A stretch of DNA of 12,378 bases from an uncultured Bacilli bacterium (GTDB lineage Bacteria; Bacillota_I; Bacilli_A; RF39; UBA660), in NCBI GenBank assembly GCA_947628075.1, contig CANQYF010000031.1:1-12378 (forward strand), in the 5' to 3' direction. The notes beneath the pieces were generated by a model that ran no database searches, was not told where the DNA came from, and worked only from the letters and a program-made list of their open reading frames with translations. How positions within the stretch are numbered: the stretch's first letter is position 1; every line of letters starts with the position of its first letter. A program made the position numbers and the translations under genes. Shown piece after piece: positions 1 to 6,312 of this stretch.

Positions 1-133
1 TTTCACCATGTTCAATACTTCCACCAGGCAAATCATATTTACCAGTATATGCCCCTCTTGATTTTTTAACTAACAATATTTTGTTATCATGTATAACTAT
101 TCCGTAAACTCCTAAATGTCTAGTCTCTTTCAT
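1..133 (-). CDS. NUDIX hydrolase, N-terminal part only (runs off the left edge)
   Basis: Only the first 44 or so residues lie in the window. They read as a NUDIX domain: a first strand GVYGIVIHDNKILLVKKSRG, then KYDLPGGSIEHGE, which matches the opening of the Nudix box (G-x5-E, with GGxxExGE). Family members hydrolyse nucleoside diphosphates linked to another moiety, such as nucleotide sugars, oxidised dNTPs or ADP-ribose. The substrate cannot be told from this fragment. It is the third gene of a minus-strand operon, and its start lies 14 bases inside the preceding gene, so translation is probably coupled. The start is ambiguous. An ATG at 133 has AAAGGAG 13 bases upstream, which is far. An in-frame ATG at 145 has the same AAAGGAG only one base away, which is close. 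The Nudix helix residues REUxEExG lie beyond the edge and could not be checked. Confidence 0.85.
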   Translation of the reverse strand, partial: MKETRHLGVYGIVIHDNKILLVKKSRGAYTGKYDLPGGSIEHGE

Positions 134-2942
134 AAATTTTTCCATACTCCTTTATTAATTTATATACTAAATTCATTCTTTTCTCATCTTCAAAATTTAA
201 ATCTATCTTTTCATAATAATTATATAATTTAATCAATCTAAATTCAACTAATTTATTAAAGTACAACATATCTATGTTAAAATACTTAGAAACAATATCC
301 CAAGGAATATTCTTATCATTACATAGATAATATAAAGTCAAAAATGACACTAACTGCATAGATTTAGGATATTTTTTTAAATTGTCATAGTCTATAAAAT
401 AAATTTCACCATTATTCATTATTATATTAGTATCATTTAAATCATCGTGAATAATGATTTGCTTTTCTTTATTAAGTCTTTCGTGTAAATCTTTATCATT
501 AATCATCAATTTGATAATTGATTTTACCTCATTATTTTTAATTGTTTCATAAAATGAGAATAATTTATTTAATATTGTTTCATTTTTACAGAGAATATAA
601 TTTGATATCATTTCCATTCTTTCTGATAATTTATAAACGTTTTCGATTAAAATTTTATCACTTATTTTATTTTTTTTATCACCAAGATATGTATAATATT
701 TAACAATATAATTTTCTTTATTTTTATAGTAATATATTAAAGGTATAACATTTATGTAACCCTCTAAATTACATAATATAGCTTGTTCATTTTTAGTATA
801 TTGTAAATTGCTATTTATAGTGCATTTTCTCACATACAACTTATCATTTAATTCTAATATATCTATTTTACTTTTAAAATCATTCTTTAGTTCTCTCACG
901 AATTTAAAATTTTTCCATTTTGGACAAAAAAGAACTTGAACTATAGTATCATTATTTAATAATTGATACCACCATTGCCAATAATCTTTTTTTTGACTAT
1001 CACTTTCTAAATTAAGTGAATATAAATGATTGTAATAAAATTTTTCAAATAATACTTTGATTATAAAATAATAGTAATATTTTTTTACTTTATTTAAATC
1101 AAAATTATGACTACGATAATAAAAAATTATTTTTTGGGCATAATTAATATCAAAGTAACCTTTATCAAAACAATTTTTTATTAAAAAACTTGCTGCTTCG
1201 TATTCAAATGGTCCTTTTATAACTTCATCAAAATCAATTAGATAAACTTTTTTATTCCAAATGATATTTTTGTATGATAAATCGCCATGGATAACAACGT
1301 TGCCATCAAATTTATCAACATCTATTTCTTCATATTTTTTTATAATATTTTTAATGATTGGATTATCAATATTTTTTAACTTTCTATAGTAAAAATCAAC
1401 TTTATTGTAAATAGTATCTATAAAAAAGTTAGGTTCAATCTCAATGTTTATTTTTTTACATTCAACAAATATTTGATCAATTTGTTTCTCAGAAAAATAT
1501 CTACGTATTTTTCCATCTATATAAGAAAAAATTCCAACCTTATATGTTTTAAATGAATAAAAATCTATTAATTTGTTGCAATTTACATCCTTAGCAAGGA
1601 TATATTTTATTAAATCATAATTATATTTTTTTAATTTATGATAAAACTTAACTATTACTTCTCTATTTTTATATGTACATTTTATGACATGATTGGCGCC
1701 ACCATTTTTCATTTTTTTTATGTTTTTCAATTTTAATTTAATACATATATCTTTGATTTCTTTATTTTCAGCGAATTTTTTAATGACTTCATTATAAATA
1801 CTAATATTTTGTTTAGCTATAACATCGGGAGAGTATTTTTTTAATATTTCTTGTCTTCCGTTTTTTCCACATTTCTTGGCGAATTTTTCATCTTCAAATA
1901 ATTTTATAACTTTCACTGCTAATTCTTCATAATCTAATGGATTATATAAAACTCCAGATTCATCATCTTTTATCATTTCTCTAATCCCTGTGTTATTACT
2001 CGCTACTATTGGCAACTCTGTTAATAATTCTTCCATTGCTACATAGGGTAGATTGTCAAATAATGAGGGTATTACTCCTATTCTTGCTTCATTAAAATAG
2101 TAATTTAAATCTCTATTATCTATTTGACCTAAAAATTCTATATATTTATGATATTTTTTGGGCAATAGATTTAAAAATGCATCTTTTGCTAAAATTCCTT
2201 GCTGTTCTATACTATTATAATCGCCAATTAATTGAAATTTTATATCATCATCTTTTAAATGATCAACTATTATTGGGATTGCTTTAGCAAATACAAAAAC
2301 ACCTTTTCTTTCAATTACTTTACCACAAAACAATATTGTTTTTGATAGATGAGCATTAGGTAAAGGATAAAAGTCATAAATATTGGCAGGATTACCAACA
2401 ATTTCTATTTTATTTATATCATCTATTTGATGATATTTTGGCATTAAATCTTTCAAAATTTTTGAACAACATATTACTTTATCAGCATATTTTACAACTA
2501 AATCTTCATTTTTTATAATTTCATTATGCAACTTTTTAGGAAGTTGTGTTTTATTTAAATGTGACCAAATATTATAAGAAGTATGTAACTTTACAACCAC
2601 TGGTATATTTCTTTTCTTTAAAAATTCAATAATTTCTGCGGAAAATTCTGGGGTTTCTATTATATCTATGTGATCGTTTCTATCAATTTTGTTAATTATT
2701 CTTTTTATTTTTTTTCTATAATTATAATAAGAAGAAACGGTTTCTTCATTTCTAATCGTATGAATTCGAACTATATGAATATCATCCTCATAGTACTCAT
2801 AATCTTCTTGTTCTGTTCCACATATGACAGTTACCCTATTGCCAAGTTTGAGCAATTCTTTAGATAATAGATATTGATATGTAGCTATTCCACCAAAACT
2901 TGTATCGCATGGATATTCCACACCTACTAAACATATATGCAT
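120..2942 (-). CDS. Three-domain protein: GT4 glycosyltransferase fused to two APH/choline-kinase-like phosphotransferase domains
   Basis: Residues 1-395 are a GT-B fold family 4 glycosyltransferase: an acceptor-side FGGIATYQY loop at 16, the donor-side GKVIERKG at 207-214, and PSLFDNLPYVAMEE at 292-305, where the usual EX7E pair is D296/E304. Residues about 405-640 are an aminoglycoside-phosphotransferase-like kinase with an NGGANHVIK nucleotide loop near 413, K432 as likely ATP lysine, HGDLSYKN (552-559) and DFD (570-572). Residues about 680-935 repeat the fold, with K706, HDDLNDTN (832-839) and DYD (851-853). Both kinase modules keep the Brenner Asp/Asn and the Mg-binding Asp, so both look active. 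There is no signal peptide or membrane segment, so it should be cytoplasmic. It starts at ATG with AAGGAAG eight bases upstream, overlapping the kinase gene stop (TAATG). Family knowledge suggests sugar transfer plus phosphorylation of a hydroxyl; the actual substrates are unknown. The APH half is extremely AT-rich (6 G/C among bases 1021-1080). Confidence 0.88.
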   Translation of the reverse strand: MHICLVGVEYPCDTSFGGIATYQYLLSKELLKLGNRVTVICGTEQEDYEYYEDDIHIVRIHTIRNEETVSSYYNYRKKIKRIINKIDRNDHIDIIETPEFSAEIIEFLKKRNIPVVVKLHTSYNIWSHLNKTQLPKKLHNEIIKNEDLVVKYADKVICCSKILKDLMPKYHQIDDINKIEIVGNPANIYDFYPLPNAHLSKTILFCGKVIERKGVFVFAKAIPIIVDHLKDDDIKFQLIGDYNSIEQQGILAKDAFLNLLPKKYHKYIEFLGQIDNRDLNYYFNEARIGVIPSLFDNLPYVAMEELLTELPIVASNNTGIREMIKDDESGVLYNPLDYEELAVKVIKLFEDEKFAKKCGKNGRQEILKKYSPDVIAKQNISIYNEVIKKFAENKEIKDICIKLKLKNIKKMKNGGANHVIKCTYKNREVIVKFYHKLKKYNYDLIKYILAKDVNCNKLIDFYSFKTYKVGIFSYIDGKIRRYFSEKQIDQIFVECKKINIEIEPNFFIDTIYNKVDFYYRKLKNIDNPIIKNIIKKYEEIDVDKFDGNVVIHGDLSYKNIIWNKKVYLIDFDEVIKGPFEYEAASFLIKNCFDKGYFDINYAQKIIFYYRSHNFDLNKVKKYYYYFIIKVLFEKFYYNHLYSLNLESDSQKKDYWQWWYQLLNNDTIVQVLFCPKWKNFKFVRELKNDFKSKIDILELNDKLYVRKCTINSNLQYTKNEQAILCNLEGYINVIPLIYYYKNKENYIVKYYTYLGDKKNKISDKILIENVYKLSERMEMISNYILCKNETILNKLFSFYETIKNNEVKSIIKLMINDKDLHERLNKEKQIIIHDDLNDTNIIMNNGEIYFIDYDNLKKYPKSMQLVSFLTLYYLCNDKNIPWDIVSKYFNIDMLYFNKLVEFRLIKLYNYYEKIDLNFEDEKRMNLVYKLIKEYGKIYERD

Positions 2943-3523
2943 TATTTTATCTTCCTTTTTACTATATTTTTTTCTTTTATTATATTATTAGTTAACAAAA
3001 AATTAGAAACAATTTGGTTAACTTGCATTATTGAATAAAAGTCTGAAATTAACGATAAACTGCATATTTGATAAACTTTATCAAAATAATTATTGTAATC
3101 ATCAATTGCATGTTCAATTCTTTCATTCAATTTAGCAATTTCTAATTTATTACCATTTCTAGTTATGATACAATCTCGAATATTACTAAAAGATAATAAG
3201 ATAATTACTGTTTTAGGATTAGTTTGATAAAAATTTAAAATATTTTTGTATGAAGTTAATAATAAAATTGGATAATCATTTTCAAAACAATCTATATAAC
3301 CATATTTATCATTTTGACCACTAGTAAAGAAAAAGAAATCATTATTCTTTAATTTTAAAAATTCTTCTTCATTCACATAATTATAATAGGTGTCATCTAT
3401 TCTTTTTTCGCGTGTTGTAAAACATATTGGCATATTTACATGGTAATTTTGGGTTAAATAATCAGCAATTGTACTTTTTCCAACTCCACTTGGACCAACG
3501 ATAGCAATAATACTCTTGTTCAT
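2942..3523 (-). CDS. Divergent guanylate-kinase-fold nucleoside/nucleotide kinase (P-loop)
   Basis: The 193-residue protein begins MNKSIIAIVGPSGVGKST, with a Walker A GPSGVGKS at 10-17. It follows guanylate kinase topology: FTTREKR at 36-41 matches the GMP-site TTRxxR, then EEEFLKL, KYGY and a late RIEHAIDDY helix. Much of the GMP site is not canonical. The region after TTREKR is shortened, the acidic residue before the xNxYG segment is absent (FFFFTSGQNDKYG), and the usual FILPP strand is IILLSFS. It may therefore act on another nucleotide or a phosphorylated small molecule. A longer reading from an ATG at 3619 is rejected: that codon lies in the terminator hairpin of the upstream gene, whereas the 3523 ATG sits nine bases after AGGGAAG and downstream of a good promoter. 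The stop shares a base with the next start, so the two genes are translationally coupled. Confidence 0.8.
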   Translation of the reverse strand: MNKSIIAIVGPSGVGKSTIADYLTQNYHVNMPICFTTREKRIDDTYYNYVNEEEFLKLKNNDFFFFTSGQNDKYGYIDCFENDYPILLLTSYKNILNFYQTNPKTVIILLSFSNIRDCIITRNGNKLEIAKLNERIEHAIDDYNNYFDKVYQICSLSLISDFYSIMQVNQIVSNFLLTNNIIKEKNIVKRKIK

Positions 3524-3556
3524 AATCCCCAACTTCCCTTTTGGTTTATTGGAATT

Positions 3557-3585
3557 ATTGTAGCATTTATATTTAAAAATGTAAA
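3557..3585 (-). promoter_or_regulatory. Promoter of the kinase/GT4-APH-APH/NUDIX operon
   Basis: On the minus strand TTTACA (3585-3580) is separated by 17 bases from TACAAT (3562-3557), a good vegetative sigma-A pair. Transcription would start near 3550, giving a leader of about 27 bases before the ATG at 3523. This supports that start over the upstream ATG at 3619. Confidence 0.65.
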
Positions 3586-3587
3586 TG

Positions 3588-3630
3588 AAAAAGAAAAAAG
3601 GTGATAGCCATATTTTCAATGGTTATCACC
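3588..3630 (-). terminator. Rho-independent terminator of the CotE-like gene
   Basis: GGTGATAGCCAT (3600-3611) and ATGGTTATCACC (3619-3630) form a 12-base stem with one non-Watson-Crick pair and a seven-base loop. On the minus strand it is followed at once by a T-rich run (complement of 3588-3599). It lies just after the CotE-like stop and separates that gene from the kinase operon promoter. Confidence 0.85.
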
Positions 3631-3638
3631 AAAAAATA

Positions 3639-3791
3639 TTATTTATCACTAAGAGTAACCACATTATTAATTACCCAACAACCTAAAACAGTGTCAGGTC
3701 TTTCTTCTGGTGTTAAATTAAATTTATTGCCACTAGTCTTTTTGGCTTTCCCAATAACGGCTTTGGTTACTATTTCTCTAAAATTAGACAA
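3639..3791 (-). CDS. Short CotE-like spore coat protein (N-terminal segment only), TTG start
   Basis: A 50-residue protein beginning (M)SNFREIVTKAVIGKAKK, followed by LTPEERPDTVLGCWVINN. This closely resembles the start of the spore outer-coat morphogenetic protein CotE as I remember it (SEYREIITKAV.GKGRK ... P.SILG.WIINH). CotE is about 180 residues in Bacillus; here the frame stops right after the WVINN strand, so the middle and C-terminal regions are missing. The TTG start puts the conserved SNFREI at residue 2, and AGGGAGTGA sits just upstream. An in-frame GTG inside that site is less likely. A strong terminator directly follows the stop, so the gene is a complete transcription unit rather than a read-through remnant. 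It may be a genuine minimal CotE domain protein or a decayed cotE kept short. It is divergent from the AlkD-like gene. The family assignment is from memory of the alignment. Confidence 0.7.
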   Translation of the reverse strand: MSNFREIVTKAVIGKAKKTSGNKFNLTPEERPDTVLGCWVINNVVTLSDK

Positions 3792-3863
3792 ATTTATCAC
3801 TCCCTAATTTAATCTATGCTAAATATAAGGAAAAAGAACATACTTTTTTAGTTAAATAAAATT

Positions 3864-3891
3864 TTGCTTTTAAAAAAATGTGAATTATAAT
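3864..3891 (+). promoter_or_regulatory. Promoter of the AlkD-like gene
   Basis: TTGCTT (3864-3869), 16 bases, then a perfect TATAAT (3886-3891). The start codon at 3908 follows a GGTGATGAT ribosome-binding stretch. The predicted transcript start near 3898 gives a very short leader. Confidence 0.6.
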
Positions 3892-3907
3892 AAAAAGTGG
3901 TGATGAT

Positions 3908-4594
3908 ATGTCAATTCTTACTAAATTAAATGATAAAAAAGATAAAGAATATAAAAAATTTCAAGAAAGAATATGCCATACCAAATATAAAATATTAGGT
4001 ATTAAAATACCCATTTTAAGAAAATATGCTAATGAATTATTAAAAAATTATAATTATCATGATCTACTTTCCCAAATAAAATCTAACTCTTATGAAGAAG
4101 TTATGCTAGAAGGAATAATTATTGGTAAATGTCAGACAAGTTATGAAGAAAAATTACATTTAATAACTAATTTTTTACCTAAAATAGATAATTGGGCAGT
4201 CTGCGATATATTTTGTAGTGAGTTAAAATTTGTAAAAGATAATCTTGCTAATTTTAATATATTTCTTAAAGTTACATCCCAAAACCCAAAAGAATATTAT
4301 CAAAGATTTTATTTCGTTATGTTACTAAATTATTATGTTAATAATGAATATATAACTGATGTTTTAAATAGTACTTTAAATGTTAAAAGCAATTATTACT
4401 ATGTTAAAATGGCGGTTAGTTGGCTACTTTCTGTTTGTTTAGTTCATGATTTTCCTAAAACCATTAATTTTTTAAATAAGCATAAAAATGAAATTGATAA
4501 GTGGACATTTAATAAAGCCTTACAAAAAGCTTTAGAAAGTTTACAAATAAGTCCTAAAAATAAAGAAGTTATAAAAACTATGAAAATTAAATGA
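3908..4594 (+). CDS. AlkD-type DNA alkylation repair protein (HEAT-like repeat DNA glycosylase)
   Basis: At 228 residues the length fits the family. It shows the family landmarks in order: GIKIPILRKYANEL (31-44), EEVMLEGIIIG (63-73), KIDNWAVCDIFC (92-103), YYVKMAVSWLLS (164-175) and TFNKALQKALES (200-211). W96, D100 and W172 match in spacing the Trp/Asp/Trp trio that lines the AlkD active site in Bacillus cereus (W109, D113, W187). The family removes N3- and N7-alkylated purines, including bulky adducts, without flipping the base. The protein is all-helical and cytoplasmic with no signal peptide. It has its own promoter and is transcribed away from the CotE-like gene. The 71 bases before the next promoter hold no clear terminator, only a short AAAATAT/ATATTTT palindrome at about 4599-4616. 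Confidence 0.9.
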   Translation: MSILTKLNDKKDKEYKKFQERICHTKYKILGIKIPILRKYANELLKNYNYHDLLSQIKSNSYEEVMLEGIIIGKCQTSYEEKLHLITNFLPKIDNWAVCDIFCSELKFVKDNLANFNIFLKVTSQNPKEYYQRFYFVMLLNYYVNNEYITDVLNSTLNVKSNYYYVKMAVSWLLSVCLVHDFPKTINFLNKHKNEIDKWTFNKALQKALESLQISPKNKEVIKTMKIK

Positions 4595-4635
4595 CTAAAA
4601 ATATCCTATATTTTGACATATTATAACAACCAAAA

Positions 4636-4664
4636 TGGACAATAACGCCTTTTTTTGGTATAAT
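4636..4664 (+). promoter_or_regulatory. Promoter of the HIT-CapA operon; fixes the HIT start
   Basis: TGGACA (4636-4641), 17 bases, TATAAT (4659-4664). Transcription would begin near 4671. An in-frame ATG at 4666 therefore lies upstream of the predicted transcript, and the ATG at 4681 is the likely start, with GGCGGTGG just before it. Confidence 0.75.
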
Positions 4665-4680
4665 TATGGCGGTGGTACAA

Positions 4681-5040
4681 ATGGAATGTTTATTTTGTAA
4701 AATAGTTAATGGTGAAGTCCCTAGCTATAAATTATATGAAGATGATAAAGTTATTGTAATTATGGATGCTTATCCCAATGTTGATGGTCATACTTTAATA
4801 ATTCCGAAAAAGCATTATGATACTTTAATGGATTTACCTGATGATTTAGTATTACATATTAATAATATTGCTAAAAAATATATTAATCATATTATGGATA
4901 GATTACACGCTAAAGAATTAAGTGTATGTGTTAATTATGGAAATTCTCAAAAAATAAAACATTACCATATGCATTTACTTCCTAATCATGGTACTCGTTC
5001 TGAAAAACCAGTTACCGAAGTTTATGAGGTGTTGAAATAA
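4681..5040 (+). CDS. HIT-family nucleotide hydrolase/transferase
   Basis: A 119-residue histidine triad protein beginning MECLFCKIVNGEVPS. The triad HYHMHLL (residues 94-100) supplies the active-site histidines, and the DGHTLIIPKKH strand is the usual second landmark. The CxxC at residues 3 and 6 fits the zinc-binding HIT proteins common in Bacillota (Hit/HinT type). These enzymes cleave the phosphorus bond in nucleoside phosphoramidates or similar AMP/GMP adducts, often as broad housekeeping hydrolases. The start at 4681 was chosen because the promoter -10 at 4659-4664 places the upstream ATG outside the transcript. The stop overlaps the next start (TAATG), so the CapA-like protein is probably translated from the same message. 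Confidence 0.92.
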   Translation: MECLFCKIVNGEVPSYKLYEDDKVIVIMDAYPNVDGHTLIIPKKHYDTLMDLPDDLVLHINNIAKKYINHIMDRLHAKELSVCVNYGNSQKIKHYHMHLLPNHGTRSEKPVTEVYEVLK

Positions 5041-6284
5041 TGGCAAAACTTAGAAAAAAAGCGAAAAGACAAATTTTCTTAATTTTATTATTTATAATCA
5101 TTTTAATTGGTTTTATTAATTTAAATCCTTTTTCTCATAGTACGCAATCTAATGAAAATCCTTCTAAAGTAGAAGAAAAAGGAAAAAATTCAATTAAAAC
5201 ATATACAGCTAAATTAATTGCTACTGGTGATGGTCTTATTCATTCTCCAGTCTATAATGCCGCTTATAATAAGACTACTAATACCTATGATTTTAGTGAT
5301 ATGTTAACTTATACAAAAGAAAAAATTAAAGATTATGATATTAAATATTATAATCAAGAGACTGTTTTTGATGATTCCAAAACCTATGGCAGTTATCCAC
5401 GATTTAATACCCCATCGGCTTTTGGCCAAAATATGATTGATATTGGTTTTAATTTAGTAAGTCTCGCTACTAATCATTCCTTAGATTTTGGGGTTTCTAG
5501 TGCAAAAGCTAGTGCGGCATGGTGGGAAGGTAAAAAAGATGTCTTAGCAACTGGAATGGCCTCAACGGAAGCAAAAAGCAATGAACATAAAATAATGAAC
5601 GCAAATGGTATTACTTATACAATGCTTTCTTATACTTATGGAACTAATGGTTTAGGATTAAATGATATTAAAAAAGAACCATTTATTGTTAATCTATATA
5701 AAGAGCCTACTGAAAGTGCTATTAATGAAGAATATAAAAAGAAACTAAAACAAGATATTGCTGCTGTTCGTGATAAAGTTGATGTTTTAATTGTAGCAGT
5801 TCACTGGGGAACAGAATATAAACAAACTGCAACCGAAGAACAAAGAAATTTAGCTAAATTCCTAGCTGAAAATGATGTAGATATTGTTTTAGGAACTCAT
5901 TCTCATTGTATAGAGCCATGGGAATGGATTGGTGATACAGTTGTCTTCTATTCTTTTGGAAATTTTATTTCTAATCAAATGGGAGCAGAAAATCCTCTTA
6001 TAAGAAAAGTGGGAACTGTTGGCATGTTTGCTACTTTAGATATTGTTAAAACTGTAGATACCGAAAAAAATACTAAGACAATTGAAATTAAAAATATTGG
6101 TGCTGATCTTAATTATACTTATCGTTATTATAATAAAGATAAAGGTAAAAATGATTATTTAGTTATCCCATTTAGTCAAATGGAATCAAAATATTTAAGT
6201 AATTATGAAAGTGTATACAATGAATTTAGTCAAGTTTTAAAAACTTATGATAATAATATTACAATTGAGCCGTTAAAATCATAA
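5040..6284 (+). CDS. CapA-family membrane-anchored metallophosphoesterase-like protein
   Basis: The 414-residue protein has a basic N-terminus, a single hydrophobic helix (about residues 11-28) and a polar linker, so it is probably anchored with its domain outside the membrane. From residue 57 it follows the CapA/PGA_cap fold: ATGDGLIHSP (61-70), YNQETVF (104-110), SLATNHSLDFG (141-151), AVHWGTEY (253-260), GTHSHCIEP (285-293) and SFGNFISNQ (305-313). The Asp, Asn and His residues in these motifs are the family's putative metal ligands. CapA was named from poly-gamma-glutamate capsule synthesis, but most family members outside capBCA loci have unknown roles, and no capB, capC or capE is present here. 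It is translationally coupled to the HIT gene. The family is sure; the substrate is unknown. Confidence 0.9.
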   Translation: MAKLRKKAKRQIFLILLFIIILIGFINLNPFSHSTQSNENPSKVEEKGKNSIKTYTAKLIATGDGLIHSPVYNAAYNKTTNTYDFSDMLTYTKEKIKDYDIKYYNQETVFDDSKTYGSYPRFNTPSAFGQNMIDIGFNLVSLATNHSLDFGVSSAKASAAWWEGKKDVLATGMASTEAKSNEHKIMNANGITYTMLSYTYGTNGLGLNDIKKEPFIVNLYKEPTESAINEEYKKKLKQDIAAVRDKVDVLIVAVHWGTEYKQTATEEQRNLAKFLAENDVDIVLGTHSHCIEPWEWIGDTVVFYSFGNFISNQMGAENPLIRKVGTVGMFATLDIVKTVDTEKNTKTIEIKNIGADLNYTYRYYNKDKGKNDYLVIPFSQMESKYLSNYESVYNEFSQVLKTYDNNITIEPLKS

Positions 6285-6312
6285 AAAAAATACTGTTAAT
6301 TCAGTATTTTTT
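6285..6312. terminator. Bidirectional terminator between convergent genes
   Basis: AAAAAATACTG (6285-6295) pairs with CAGTATTTTTT (6302-6312) across a six-base loop. A and T runs flank the stem, so it works for both strands. It begins right after the CapA-like stop and overlaps the stop of the opposing gene by two bases. Confidence 0.85.

Noticed and set aside
2670..2867. Plus-strand ORF of 65 codons inside the GT4 region
   Set aside because: It is antisense to conserved glycosyltransferase sequence, has no ribosome site, and encodes low-complexity hydrophobic residues expected from AT-rich DNA.
2942..3619. Longer guanylate-kinase-like reading starting at 3619
   Set aside because: The extra 32 residues precede the expected first strand, the start codon lies in a terminator stem, and the promoter at 3557-3585 is downstream of it.
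3601..3807. Plus-strand ORF of 68 codons
   Set aside because: It begins inside the terminator hairpin and is antisense to the CotE-like gene, which has the recognisable sequence and the ribosome site.
4599..4616. Terminator after the AlkD-like gene (AAAATAT/ATATTTT palindrome)
   Set aside because: The stem is seven A/T pairs with a three-base loop and no T tract, too weak to call.
4666..5040. HIT protein starting at 4666
   Set aside because: That ATG lies two bases after the -10 box, before the expected transcript start; the ATG at 4681 fits the family N-terminus.
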